Shown: positions 35,934-48,302 of the stretch, one piece after another
Numbering within the stretch: the first letter of the stretch is position 1
Layout: each line of letters starts with the position of its first letter
Origin: Calvatia gigantea
Lineage: Eukaryota; Basidiomycota; Agaricomycetes; Agaricales; Lycoperdaceae
DNA: 64,000 nucleotides
Reading direction: 5' to 3'
NCBI GenBank assembly: GCA_025093985.1
Contig: JACAAK010000010.1
Location: 1,203,501-1,267,500 of the forward strand
Made by a program: the position numbers and the translations under genes
The notes under the pieces: generated by a model
What the model saw: the letters and a program-made list of their open reading frames with translations, nothing else
Told to the model about the DNA's origin: nothing
The model's database searches: none

Positions 35934-37692
35934 CAACAGCTAGGCTAGCTAACTGGCTCCTAGGCAATCATAAGGTTCCCTAAAAATCTCCCAAAACAAG
36001 GATCACTAACCGTTTCTTACAAGGTGTAACGTGAATCATCTAACCCAGGATAGATTGGATAGAGTTCCCCCGCTGGCTTCGAAGCAACCTGGTGATTCAT
36101 TCTTGTAGGTTGTTGTTGTTGTTTATTACCCAGGTAGCTGCTGGTCCGCTCAGATGGGGGAGTGGTGAACGTCTTTCTGACATTTAGAGCATTTAAAAGT
36201 AGCTCCTACCTCTCACCGCCTTCGGTCTCTGGGGCGGTGCGCTGGGACAAGAAGCTGACACTGGGATCTGAGATCGTAACACCTGCCAATCGAGTGGAAT
36301 CTGGTGTTGTGACTTATTGTGACGCTTGCAAACAAAAAATGGAGAGGGGGTTTTCAATAAATGAATACAGTATTAATAAATCATCATTTCTCGAACCAGG
36401 TGAGATATTAACAAAATCACGTGTGGTTCATTTGATAATTATTAGATAAGAGATCTTTCCTCTCCCAACCGTCTCTTGGTGATAGACCTGTTAGAATGTC
36501 GACAGTGTCAAGGTTAGTCATGGAAATTACTTCCACTTTCCCACTATTTCTCATGGTTTCAGCGAGGCCCAGAGGAATACCACCGATGTACGTAGCCATT
36601 CCTAGAGGTGGACCCCTGCTAGATCCAATCAATTTGGACAATAGGATACCGAGAGCGCCTCCGGGCCAACTGAGCCGATTCCGCTTACGGATGCAGAGCG
36701 TCCAACGGGTCAACTGCATTCTACTGGACGAGATCCAATAAGCCAGGAAGATAAAAAATCCAATATCCCCACCTCCAGTTCAGACCCCGAAGGCGATGAA
36801 GGTCCCCCTGTATTTGACGGGTATGCTTCATGATATTTCCCCGGCAACGAACCTCTACTCAGTCTTAACCCAGAGGTCAGCCCCGAGGACCTGTCCAACA
36901 TCCTTCCGGGACCAAAAAGGGAGGAGCGAGGCCAGGATAACAAAGATAGCATCGCGATTGCGCGGATGCACACTCTGTATTTGTAGTTGAAGCCGTTTTG
37001 TTTCACCGAGATGATGAATGCTCCCTATTTTCGAGAGCAATTACAAGAAGCACATCGGCCAACGCACTGACCACCACTGTCTTCCATGGAGGCGGTTACC
37101 TCTTCCCTTTAACGACGAGCCTCATCGCTCGTCAGGCTCAAGAATGGAAGATACCTCATGGCATAGACGCTGAACGATCAGAGACATGAAGTGATGACCT
37201 TGAATAAGTTCGGTTGATGAGGGAAGTGCGGAATCACAGCATACCGAGGTGAGCTAAAGACAGGGGGGATGTGTTCGCCGGCTGTGCTTCAATGGCCAAT
37301 ATATCAATATTAGTTTGGAAGGAACATACCTCCATCACCAAATAGGAGGCTGTTTTGTCCTTGCTCGAGGAAAACCTGATTGTGGAGCGCCCTCATCAAC
37401 TTCCGAAACTTCTAAACTAATAAATCAATACCATCACAAGTTTCTAGTACAGTAGCGCTCCCAAGCAGATCGGAGTCTTAATAGCAAATACACAGGTCTG
37501 TGCGATGCCTTATGCGCCTAGTTGAGAGGACGAGCGCCAAATGCCAACCTTATAATCAGCCCAAGTAGGAGCGACAAGGGAAAGTTATTCCCATAGACCG
37601 TCTAATACCATTAGCCACAGCACCCTCTCTTAATATTCCATCTACGTGTGTACATTTCAACTGTTTACTTTTCAAAGGATCGGTACAACAGG
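35934..37692. other. gene-poor stretch, nothing supported
   Basis: Several frames of 80-100 codons (36417-36719, 36710-37006) lack recognisable domains and I could not join them by plausible introns. There is a GTTGTTGTTGTT run near 36110. This may hold a diverged or dead gene, but I cannot support one. Confidence 0.4.
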
Positions 37693-38280
37693 ATGTCAAG
37701 CAAACAAAAAAAATCAGCCATATCACGCGCCTTCAGGTGAGCAGCCTACACCTTTGACCCATACCAGTAAACGTAACTAATACTAACCGCGATACCAATG
37801 TCCCTTATTTAAATAATTCTGTCCACCCCTTTGGTTATTGTCCATACCGACCATCCCATAACTATCTCTCATTAACAATTCCGCCGGCCTTTAGCGGATT
37901 TAAAAGGATTTTCTCTGGTCGAAATGACGGTAACACCGAGTGAGTAATATAGAACTATAGGTTCCATGCAGAATTTCCGCTAATTTTATTGGATTTTCCC
38001 TTATAGTCCCTCCGCGAACCGGTTCGTCACAAAAGCTCGAGAGTCACCCTCATTTTGACCTTCCAAACACAGGTGGAAGAGACGCGGGAGACAAGAAACC
38101 ACTGGAGGTAGTGTCCCGTCAAAGAAAGTCACCGACCCAAAGACGAGCAGTTCTAAGCTTCCGGCTACACCAAGCACGGACGCCAAGGAGGATAAGGCCA
38201 AGGCAGAAAAGGCCAAGAAGGATAAGGCCAAGGCAGAAAAGACCAAGAAGGGCACCCCCTCGTCACCTGGGAAGAAATAG
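37693..38280 (+). CDS. small lysine-rich protein with a microexon
   Basis: Four exons, 37693-37736, 37895-37939, 38007-38021 and 38073-38280, sum to 312 nt and encode 103 residues. It starts MSSKQKKSAISRAF, continues SGFKRIFSGRNDGNTDPS and ends in a basic tail with a duplicated 10-residue unit (DKAKAEKAKK then DKAKAEKTKK) and SSPGKK. The third exon is only 15 nt. Donors GTGAGC, GTGAGT and GTTCGT and acceptors TTTAG, TATAG and CACAG all fit. The protein is very basic and probably disordered; nucleic-acid or membrane-surface binding is a guess. Family not recognised. Confidence 0.6.
38191..38250 (+). repeat. 30-bp tandem duplication inside the lysine-rich gene
   Basis: Two adjacent 30-bp units, 38191-38220 and 38221-38250, differ at one base (GGCC against GACC). 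They encode the repeated DKAKAEK unit and keep the frame. Confidence 0.9.
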
Positions 38281-39882
38281 ATGAGGGGATTTACAATTTA
38301 GAGGGTTTTTGGGGTTTTTGGAAGAGGAGCCGAGAGTTCGATAAGTGGGTAGTTACGCGATCCCTTGTCCTAGAACAATTGTCAGAGACGCCACTGACAT
38401 TGCATGTGAGTCTGCTCGGTCACACCCTTCATTTCAGGCTTATGTACATTGTATTCAATTGCTTCGTAGTTGCGCGGTCTCGACGCCATTCTAATTGTAT
38501 GGTGGAAGCAGTTACGACCTTGGTTTCCACAGCCTGTAGCGTGCACTGCCAAATTAGCTACCAAAGAAGTGCGATGGGTCATGCGAGAATGCTTGTCCCT
38601 GAGAGATGTCCTAGCAGGGCGCTGCCAAAGCCTGCCATTTACGTCTGCCGCTATATAAGGATACTCGTGCCCCACGAAGCATATTGACCATGCAAAGGTT
38701 CTGTCCAGTGTCAATCAGCCTATATACAACTATATCCGCACTCCATAACAGGTTCGACTCCGTGTTGTTACTAGCGCAGCTCACGGCGCTCATTCCAGCG
38801 GTCAGAGATGACCGATAATCAAGTCACGTTGGACAGGCGATGTAAAGTATATTATCCCTCGAGGACCGTGGTTCGCCGTAGGAGTACCCTGAAGAGGCGG
38901 CCTGCCAGCGGGTCCTGTGTGGTTCAACCAACTTTCATTTGTTCGTTCCGGCCACTAGAGTGTGGTACAAGAAAAATGAATGAAGACAAAAAAACAAAAA
39001 GGGGGTCTGGACGTTTCGTAAACGGGTTCCTCCAATCGCAACATGCCCGGCAGAAGATCACATATGATAGTGCACCGGGTTGGGCCGATGGCCGAGAGTT
39101 CAACTTGTGTTATCCTCCGTGAGGCCCCACGCCCGCAACAGGACAAATTTTCTCGCCCACGTGGCTTAGGCTGGCTTAGGATATGTTTTGTTCCGCTTCG
39201 CAGGTCACTACTGAGAATGGAAGAGGCAGGGTAAGGCAGGGAATCCGCTAACCTGCATCGAACGACACAGCCATATACTTATATAGCACTGCCTAAGGGA
39301 TGGAAGCTGGATCCGGGAGGGCCTTTTCCGAAAAGACTTGAACGCCAGGAATGCTCCCCAAAGATGTGTTCAACCCCGTGCGAGGACTCGTCTCATACTA
39401 GACAGCATGTCCCTGATCTACCTTCTTTGCCTTGGAACATAGTGGATAATTCTTGGTACATGGTGGGGTTTCTGGTTGGGGACTGCGGCTCCAAAGTGGC
39501 CACTAACCCCTCGCAAAACGTCTCTGGAGCAATTTTCTTTGTTCAATGCTCCACCATTCTCGAGGCTGTTCCGGAGCGGCGAAAATGGGATCTCCGATGA
39601 ATATGAAGTCCTGTCAGAGAACGCACTTCTTTCATCGGTGGTGCTGACGATTACTCGAAATTAATTAGGCTTGCATGTCATGAGCGTTTTAAATTTTTTA
39701 CCGATCAGGTGAAGTATGTAGAGCCCGGAGCCGACGCTGCCACAAGTGACCGTCGTGCGAACGGCAGGCGCCTTCTTTGGGTTATCGCGGGAAGCACCTT
39801 TTGCTCTTGCCGGATCAACGTGGGGTCGGTGACGGGAGTATGGAGTCGTTGTGGGGTGGCCATTTCTAGCCGTTGAAAAAGT
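38281..39882. other. intergenic, nothing recognised except the tRNA terminator
   Basis: No supported protein gene. AAAAA at 39876-39880 is the TTTTT downstream of the minus-strand tRNA and is the likely Pol III terminator. Confidence 0.5.
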
Positions 39883-39954
39883 TTCGGATACGGGGAATCG
39901 AACCCCGGGCTATCGCGTGAGAGGCGATAATGTTAGCCACTACACCATATCCGA
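39883..39954 (-). tRNA. tRNA-Glu (anticodon CUC)
   Basis: On the minus strand a complete 72-nt cloverleaf folds. The acceptor stem is TCGGATA with TATCCGA plus discriminator A, the D-stem GTGT with ACAT, the anticodon stem ATCGC with GCGAT and loop CTCTCAC (anticodon CTC), the variable loop AGCC, and the T-arm CGGGG-TTCGATT-CCCCG. There is no intron. The internal B box GGTTCGATTCC is standard. A five-T terminator follows just downstream. Confidence 0.96.
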
Positions 39955-40114
39955 GCCTTGACTTCTGTTGTTCTAATGTCCCTATGTGGTTAAGACTACA
40001 CAACGTTATGAGCCATGCGGAAGTTGTGCTTCCGAGCAACGTTAACATCCACTTCTCCCCGTCATCGGCTGCAGAGCCCCACGGCTCTTTTTTACGACCG
40101 GATTTTGCTGGGCC

Positions 40115-43100
40115 ATGATTTTACGACTTTTACGACAATTGATTCGAATTCTCGCCCGACTATTACAGACCACATTGAATAACCGCACCAAGCAACTATT
40201 CAGACTTGTTGTTCGGAGCTGGATATTCGTTTCAAAGTCTGTCAAATCCCGTTTCGCCTCAATGGGGTGCTTGGATGTAATTGGGTGGGGTGGTACTAGA
40301 GGGGAATCGTTACAAGATTCCTGTGCCAAATCAAAACGAGGCACGGGCGATAAACAACACGGGAGTCCGGGGCCCGAGAGAGCAAACGGGACTTACGCTG
40401 ACACCATTTCGTGTTCACTTCACCCCTACTACCACGGTGATCATGTTGCTCTTCAGCCCGGACCATCGGCGGCACCTGGTTCATCGGATACCCAATCCAT
40501 ACATTCTTCTGTGGACGCGATAGGGTTCACGCTTGAGTCGCCCCAGTCACCAGGGTCTGCAAAATCCGGAGAAGAGAAGATTCATGTAGTGGAGCCTATG
40601 GACTCGCCCAGATACTCTACTGGGAGTCTCGATACCGAACAGGATGGGTTATACGACGAACAGCTTGACCACCTTGAGGCACCTCGGCGCTCATCGGCAA
40701 GGCCTGCTTCAACCAGGTCACGTCCTCGATCAGCATCTCCTGGCGAACGGTCGTCTGTAATGTTACACCCAGCCTCATCAATTATTTCGTTTCAGGCGGC
40801 CCCATGGCCCTTCGTCATTGCGTCCATCCCGATCCCCGTCTCCATTAAGCAAAGCTCACTCCCTACGTCCCGTCCCTTCGCGCGCCTCCATTCGTTCCCA
40901 CTTTTCTGCACGCCAAACCAGACCACCTTCTGTGATCGAACAAGAGCCTCCGCCTTTGCCGATCATTGAACCTGTAGCACTTTCCGATTCCGAACATTTC
41001 AATGATCCGGAAGGGAGAATTTGGACATTGGCTCCAGAGATGGTAGACAGATATGAGCGGAAGATCTTCGCGTGCGTGATATTCTGTCGGTGTTTCACCA
41101 ATCAACGATTGACGTTTTCGAAGCAAAAGAAATGAGCAAGACACTGTACTAGAACCCCTAACGATGCGATTCGAACCGTAAGTTTACCCTCGAGTCATAG
41201 GCCTCCCTGATTCTATTTACGACAGGCCTTGGAATCCCAAAGGATGGGAACCCATCGTACACCCCGAAGGCCAGCTATATTTTTGGCACCCTGAAAAAGT
41301 GAGTATTTTTGGATTATAACAGAAAAACCTACATCGGCGTAACGTGATCGATAACAGCGCGTCATAACGGAAGCATATTTGTACAACAGAGATGTTTATC
41401 GCCACCTACATAGTCATCTTTCCAAGATCGAGAGTTTCATCGAACGCACAAGGCTTCACAATATGCTCAAGCCTTATGATCTTGTGCTGGATTTATTGCC
41501 CCATAAGGAGGGGGGTTACTTTTGCGGGTATTATTTTGTGAATCATGAGGAACGCTCAATTTTTTGGCTGCAACAATATGATGCATCAGATTTGGCAGCC
41601 TGGGACCCAGCAGCGGGACATAAATCAAAATTACACCTGAGTGAGTCTACGGGTTCTGCCCTTCCGTGCTACTGGCTCTGCCCTTCCGTGCTACTGGCTC
41701 ACCGTTCCTTCAGAACATGAGATTGAAGCACAATACTGGTGCGAGGTTCAATGCTTGACGCCTACACGTATTGACATAACACAGGTACCACTGCCAACTC
41801 TTCCCAACGACGCTTACCCTCGACGTGAAGCTTGTGTCTGAGCTGCGGGACATCATTTTACACAATATTGCCGGTAAACCTACCCTCTCTGCATGCCACT
41901 GGACAAGAATTCAGGTTATTCTTGCATTCAGACACCATGACCTCTTTTGCTTCCACCGCTCCTTACTCCCATGAGGATCTCAATAGAATGCTTGGTTGGG
42001 TAAACAGTCTGAAAAGTGCGCCCGTCTCTACCTGCGTTTCGAGGGTAACACATTAAGCCTAGATTAGAGAATTTGGAAATTTCTTATGCAGGTTCTGCCT
42101 GTCTCGTTGGGAGGCTGATGTTTATTTTCGGTGAGTAGCTTTTTCCTCACCCTCATCTAGACCACCCTGAATATTCCTCCGCCAGCTCATGAACGTTTCC
42201 TGCATTTCTACGGCGAGCCTGCTGTCCGCTTACGCCGAGGACTTTCTGTGTATGGCACGGTTCACAGGCGTAGTCTCCTCATTAGAATCCTCTCGCCACT
42301 GTTATTCGCAGCTCCCTTGCAACATCTTATGGCCCTTGAAAAAATCTGGGTAGATGAAATCATGCACGAGCCAACATGGAAAACGTTGATCCACAAGTTC
42401 AATAAACAATGGGAAGAATTTATCCTTTTCGTGAGATATTTTCATGTCCGTTTCAGTGGATAAAATTAATGCCAGTCCAGTCCACCGTAATGCTAAATGC
42501 AAATATGGCATTTCTGGCAATCCAAAGTGTAGACGTGCAAAATTCGCCAACGCGGAATCCCGGGCAAATTGCCAGCTACCTTTCCATCGTCGCGAGCACA
42601 GGAAGCATTATCATCGGCTTGCTGTTGATCAAAATGAATCGGGTCCGGTTGCAGGATACCGCGCCAGATGCTGTGAGCACATGCCTTTATTGTCCGCTCT
42701 AGACCGAGATTGAGCATAAAGCAGCTTCGATTCATAGACGAACGTCATTCCAAAATTTTAGGTTTAGAGATTTTGGCAATCTTGTATGGCTTACCCTTTG
42801 CTTTGCTCATGTGGGGGTGCGCAACGTCAAACTATTTTCTTCGGACTCGACATGAACCTTAACCATTCCCCAGGATGATAGCATTCCTCGTCGCCTTTTG
42901 TCTCATGTGTTTCAACAACTCGACGGCGGTTACTCGCGGCATCGTTGGCTCCGCGTGTATCCTCGCCGGTATTTTGGTGGGATGGTGCATTTGGATAGGG
43001 TGGGACAAGCATATTCACATGCAGCCGGAAGAACTCCATCCAACAATCATTTTCCCCGAAAATTCGGAAGATGAGAACGACAAAGATGAAGCGGGCGCAA

Positions 43101-43381
43101 GGGATGGAGGGGAAATTTCTGAAACATTTATTTCAACGCAACAGAATCAAACCGCCAACATACCCGGTCAGAGGGCAAGGAGTCCCACAGGCGATCCCCA
43201 AGGTTTCGGCGGAGATAACAACCTTGATCAAAATGTAGCTGCGCAGCACAGGAGAATGTACCATCAGTTGAACGCCAAATGGAAAAGGCTATGGTCTGGC
43301 CAGCTGAACCTGGGACTGCGCTCGAAGTGGGCCGGAGCCCACGCGACACCGGAGAATTCAAATACCACCACTATCGTATAA
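40115..43381 (+). CDS. WW-like, multi-pass membrane protein (P3)
   Basis: Closest relative of P1. Exons that keep frame are 40115-40749 (or -40752), 40796-41071, 41130-41177, 41226-41298, 41358-41640, 41714-41738, 41785-41873, 41932-42015, 42092-42130, 42186-42430, 42481-about 42690, 42762-42816 and 42874-43381. Conserved blocks are GWEPIVHPEGQLYFWHPEK, CGYYFVNHEERSIFWL, IEAQYW, LSVYGTVHRRSLLIRILSPL and the hydrophobic segments IASYLSIVASTGSIIIGLLL and MIAFLVAFCLMCF. The tail is longer and more acidic than in P1 (SEDENDKDEAGARDGG). The joint from the exon ending near 42690 to 42762 does not fit phase with a standard donor, so a small lesion or unusual splice is possible. An intron around 41655-41703 has a 24-bp tandem duplication. 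Confidence 0.82.
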
Positions 43382-44635
43382 GACTCCTCCGACAGGATCC
43401 TTAAACACACTAAGGTGATACCATTAAACATTGCTATACCCGCAACTCCTGCAAGCCTGCAAGCCCCCTATATATCAAGTTCTCGATTGCTATCTTGTTT
43501 TCTATTCTCCTGGATACGATGATTGTGTGTGTGTTTTCACTACGTTTGTAAACCGCCTCGCATTTATACTACTTATGTACCATTGACTATTTGAATGTAT
43601 CATCGTGGAGGGTCGCACAAATTTTGAACTCCCAACATATTCTGGTCTACATCAGGTCACTGGGCGTTATTTATTCATGGCCGCGCTGTTTGATAACAAC
43701 CACAGGAATAAATGAAGGGGAGAGAATGACAACATTTAATCCAAGGGGGGTTCTGATGTAAATGCGTGACATATCCCACTGTCAGCGGCAGTCCCCACAA
43801 TGGACGGCGAGACCGGTGACAGAACATCTGCATCAGCCCCAAGCTCAGGATCCTATGTAGTCGCAGGCGCTGCCTTGCTGTAAAAGCATCAATGTCAGAG
43901 CCACGATCGCCATCCACATATCCCTAGACTGATACTCGTTTTCCCATCAGTGTCCGGTTGTCATTCTGGTGATTTATATTCAGGCGTTAAGATCCCAGGA
44001 CCTGGCTATGCCCGTTTGTCCACAACTTTGACATACCATCCGTCTTCTGTGAATCACTTATGGTCACACGGTCCATCGAGATCCTGTGCTTTACAACATA
44101 GATACCAGTGTTGTTCGAGCTTCGAGCTGTAGCTATCCTTCTCTTGACGCTGGTGACTTGTGGGGCATTGCATCGCACTTTGAGCGCTTGAGCGTTTCAT
44201 TTTGTCTCTGCCCCGCAAACGCAAAGATCTCCGATCGACCGAGGTTAAGGACGCTGTTTAAAAAATTTCGTCTTGGAGCGTCCATTGATGCGCTGGTCAC
44301 GACGCCACATACACAGAAGGGAGTACATGTATTAAAAAACACAGCACCGTGAAAGTTTCCGAGGACCAGTAACTCCGTTCCATGTGCTGAGACATGTTTA
44401 AACCCGGTCATCATCGACATTGGTGAAGATCTGATGTCACATTGACAGAAATATTGTCGAACGACTTGTTGAACGAGACTTGCCCCGAAAATTTCTGTTC
44501 GTTGGAACTACACTCAAACACTTACAGTAACCCGGTGCTTTGAATACGTGGCACCATCATAGATGGACTCGTAGGGTTTCCGAACAACGAGAAAAGCCAT
44601 GCAATTATAGTTACAACAGCATTTGTTAGGACGAT
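43382..44635. other. convergent intergenic region, nothing recognised
   Basis: Between the stops of P3 (+) and RPN3 (-). A TGTGTGTG run lies near 43526-43533. No supported gene. Confidence 0.5.
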
Positions 44636-46377
44636 CTAAAAATCTCCACCCAGGTCCTCATCATCTAATTCGCCTTCTTGGATCTCCTTCGCCAATTCCT
44701 TCTCTCGTTCCCTAGCGCCTTCGGCAGCAGCCAATTCCTTTCGATGCGCATTGAGGGGGTATCGCATAGCCTATATACGTTAACACGTCAAAATCCCCCT
44801 TCTGAAATGAAGATGAGATAAAACACGAACTTTGACGCTTTGATTATGCAGATCCAAGCAGAACGCAATTCGCCTCGAAAATACGTCACTGACCTCAGGT
44901 CCATAGCCCCTCTTCTGTCCAGCACATTCCATCCACCCATTCTCATGAACAATCCTCCCTTCGATAACACCATCACGGATGGCTTTACCAACGATATATT
45001 CTGCATCCTCTTCGGAATCAAGGTGCAATTTGTGGCAGATATCGCGGAGAGAAATGCGAGAATAAGAGAGCGAGAGGCGGCGAATTCCTGTTTTGATGAC
45101 GTTCTGCCGGAGACGGAGAATAAGGGTGTAAGTTTTGTCGGTTGTGAATTGGGCGGCGTGTTTAGAGAGGGTTGTTTGGAATTGGGAGAGGGAGCCTGTG
45201 CGGACGGCTAAATGATTGGCGGGTAAGTGGTGTCAGTCTCATTTCTTACGGCTGGTGAAATTTGTGGGGTACCTACCTTTGACAATGTCGAAATAAGCAA
45301 TCAAAGCCTTTTCCAAGACTTCATGCCTGAACAAACCCCGATCGGGTATGTCGCCCATTAACAACTCTACGACGATAAAGAACTTGTGCACGGCTTGATA
45401 AAAACCGGGGGCGGTTTTTGGCCCGGCTGCGCGGCGGATAGCTTGCTGCAAATTTCGATGTGCCTCCGAATAGTCAAGTTGCACGATCTTGATGCGGCCG
45501 AGGTAATAGTGGTATCGGGCATATTGAGGATTACTGGCACTAGTAGGGAAGGTAGTCTTTGAGACGAGTTTGTCCGCTTGATCGAAAAGACTGTAGTGGA
45601 TGTAATTGCGAAGGAGGCAGTTGATGAGGGCTGCCTGGGATTCGTCGTCATGTCTGAGAGAAGCTGTTCGTTGTGCAGAAAGCAGTATTCTAGATGAGAC
45701 AGAATAAGAAGGGGAATTTTGAACAAGGGAGACAGACGGCAGAAAGAAAGGGTAGAACGTACGGTCGAGCATCTGCGAGATCTCCACCGAGTTCGTATGC
45801 ACGATCTACTGCATACCAGACCTTTGCAGCAATTGGGTCCATACTCCTCCTGTTGAGCTGTTGAATCTTTTCACCTGTCTCTTTTGCCAGTTGTAACGCC
45901 TTTACGTAGGTCTCGGAAGAGTTAAGCAAGGTATAGATGATCAACAGGCGGAGGTACACCTCCACCTCTGGCACAGGTTCTTGAGTCGTTGATTTTGGGG
46001 CAGTGTCGACATCCATAGAAGCCCCAGAATCGGAGGAGCCAGGAAGCCACGAAAGAAGAGATTTCCTTGTCGAATTATCTGTGAACCTGTCTTAACGAGG
46101 ATGGACGATCCCGTTCCAACTGATCGATCTTACCTTTGGAATAAATTTCTTCAGTTGCATTTCTCAAGACAGTAGTATCTGTGCGCTTTCGCAATGCTGT
46201 GAGCGACTTGAGGACTCGGTGAGTGAAGCGAGGTTCAAGCGTCGAGACGGCTCGATCAATTAGCGCAATATTGGACTTGATTTCAGCAAGAGGAGTAGGA
46301 GGTGGCAGAGGAGTTTTGATTTCCTCTTTCTTGTCTTCCTCCTTCTTTCCGTCCTTCTTCATCTCGACGTCGGCCAT
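44636..46377 (-). CDS. RPN3: 26S proteasome regulatory subunit RPN3 (PSMD3)
   Basis: A PCI-domain subunit of the proteasome lid. It starts [19 protein letters not shown] at 46377, then [20 protein letters not shown] and, after a 50-60-nt intron, [31 protein letters not shown] and [20 protein letters not shown]. The helical repeat region follows ([57 protein letters not shown]), and then the PCI winged helix ([40 protein letters not shown]). The acidic C-terminal tail ends EDLGGDF. All expected parts are present with short introns; no lesion seen. Confidence 0.95.
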
Positions 46378-46674
46378 GGCAATGTGCGGTAGTGGATTGA
46401 ACACTGAGTGTAATTGAAGACGCGTATATCAGAATCTGCAGTACGCGTCACCTGCCTCTTGCCATATTCGGCACGGGCGCTCTGCGTTCAAGCGCTCGTG
46501 CTCATTAGTCTTCTGGCAACGATATCTCTCCACTCCCGATAGTTACATATCAATTCTTATACAATGGGATTGTAAGTCTGTGAACCCAGCGCGTCGGAAT
46601 ATTCAGCACAGAAAACAGCTGACGCAATTTTCACGGGTACCTAATGTTCGACGATCCGGAACATATTCATTTGG

Positions 46675-46896
46675 ATGGACGCAAGCTTCAGATGCTTCCG
46701 ATTGGCATCGGTGCTCACGTTATCCCTTGTAGGTGTCTTCAACACTGAGGCGCATCCCTTTGAGGCGCCGCAATTGAAGGCTCGATATGGCAGTGACAAA
46801 GTACTGTCCCCGATGCCTGGGTTTGTGTTGAAGGCTGGGGCGCCTCTCCCAGGTGACGCCAGAGTCCCAAGGATAAGCCATAGCAGAGATCTATAA
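46675..46896 (+). CDS. possible small secreted protein (weak)
   Basis: A 73-codon frame starts MDASFRCFRLASVLTLSLVG, which resembles a signal peptide with a possible cut after NTEA, followed by a short tail without cysteines. An overlapping frame (MFDDPEHIHLDGRKLQMLPI) followed by a GTAGGT donor looks equally gene-like, so at most one is right. No homologue is recognised. Confidence 0.25.
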   Translation: MDASFRCFRLASVLTLSLVGVFNTEAHPFEAPQLKARYGSDKVLSPMPGFVLKAGAPLPGDARVPRISHSRDL

Positions 46897-46966
46897 TTTT
46901 CATGGAGCCTGTAGAGCACAAATACCATTTTTATTTTTGAGCATTTAGTATGAAAGATGGTTGAGT

Positions 46967-47711
46967 TTATTTGAAAGGCGCCAAGATGATCTGACATGTC
47001 GGGAGGTAAAACAAGTCCACCCCTTTTGAATGTGTCTTCGGAGAAGAGTGAGTACAGTTGAGAACGGTAAATGACATACAGGTATCATTGTGATACTGCG
47101 AGCTGACAACAGAGCCGAGGAGAGCAGCTGGGAGGTACCAGTAAGGTCCCCATGGACGAACTGATGGAAATAAAGAAGTGATGCCAAATATTATTGACAC
47201 TTTGTATGAATACTACAGGTGCGCGGACTTCGTATGATATAGCTAAATTCAATAATCCAAATCATCGTTTGAAAATTCAAAGGACTTAGAGAGGAACCCC
47301 AAGTCAACTCATCAAAACCTTCAGTTGCAGAGTATAAAATAACCCACCTCCTCACCCCAGATTTCCGATGTCTCCTTGTTTGGCTCGTAGGGCCTCTTAA
47401 TTGTGGCTCGCATCTCTTGGGTCATCAACCTCATCTTCTGAATTGTATCTCGAATATCTTGTATCATGTCATCTTGAATTTCAATGCCTTTTTTGAAACG
47501 CGTTGCTTAACTCCAGCGCGACGGAAATCGACCGTTGGTCTGGTTCTTTCACGGCCCTTTCTCTCACCGCCATGAAACGGCACCCGGGTGAAATGGTAAG
47601 GTGTGGCGGAGAAGTGGGGGGTAGGTCCACTGGGAGGGGGTTGAACGGATTCGGTGAAGAAGTGGGGGGTGGATTCGCTGAGGGAAGGTCAGAACACTTT
47701 TTGGCAGTCAC
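46967..47711 (-). CDS. unrecognised spliced gene (tentative)
   Basis: Minus-strand blocks that look coding are a Pro-rich start (47711-47481), a helical segment (MIQDIRDTIQKMRLMTQEMR, then ATIKRPYEPNKETSEIWG), and a hydrophobic segment (SIIFGITSLFPSVRPWGPYW, YLPAALLGSVVSSQYHND) joined through a clean GTATGT...AAAAG intron to WVDLFYLPTCQIILAPFK and TAA. The first two blocks are one frame apart and the link to the third is unsolved. It could be a membrane protein or part of the decayed element to its right. Confidence 0.35.
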
Positions 47712-48068
47712 AGGAAGAAAGACGTACGTTTAAGGATATAGCCACTGTCATACACTCTTCCGTGTCTGGCCCTCTTCCTGATGAGTCGCTGAACTCGCTG
47801 CTGTAATGAGTACAACACCCAGATGCAACGTAGTGAATATACGGACACATTGTTGTTTCTTGCTGTATGCCATGGTCGTTGTGGTTGAAGTTGGGATATG
47901 TCTCAGCGCTCAGCATTGTTCCAAGTCTTTTCGGTATGCCGAGACCGCCTCGATCGTGTGCACGCATCATTGGTGTTTCAACTCCTATATTGAAATATCG
48001 TGCATTGAAGTATCGAAGGGACGGGTCAAGGACACCACATTGTTCCGGCGATCCTTGGAGGTGCGGCC

Positions 48069-48302
48069 TCACATCAGTAGAAATCGGCCGTCGAACGGGT
48101 TAGGTGTGGCAGGCTCGAGCATGGACACATGGAACACTGGGTGAACAGCACACATTGAGTCAGGTAACCACAAAGTAAATGAAACTGAACCGGGTTGTGT
48201 AATGATCTCGGAGTGCCACGACCTAATACTACCACGCTGACTCTTAGGTTTACAGAAGTAAGATGAAGGACTAATTGGAGCGGTACTTAATTTCAACAGC
48301 AC
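48069..48302 (-). pseudogene. Ty3/gypsy polyprotein C-terminal relic
   Basis: The minus-strand frame contains LWLPDSMCAVHPVFHVSMLE and PATPNPFDGR, a block typical of the end of Ty3/gypsy integrase-region polyproteins in fungi. Nothing upstream in frame matches integrase, and no LTR is recognisable, so this is an isolated fragment next to repeat R copy 2. Confidence 0.75.

Noticed and set aside
36417..37006. Overlapping minus-strand frames as a membrane protein gene
   Set aside because: Hydrophobic stretches occur in different frames, but no intron chain joins them and no family is recognised.
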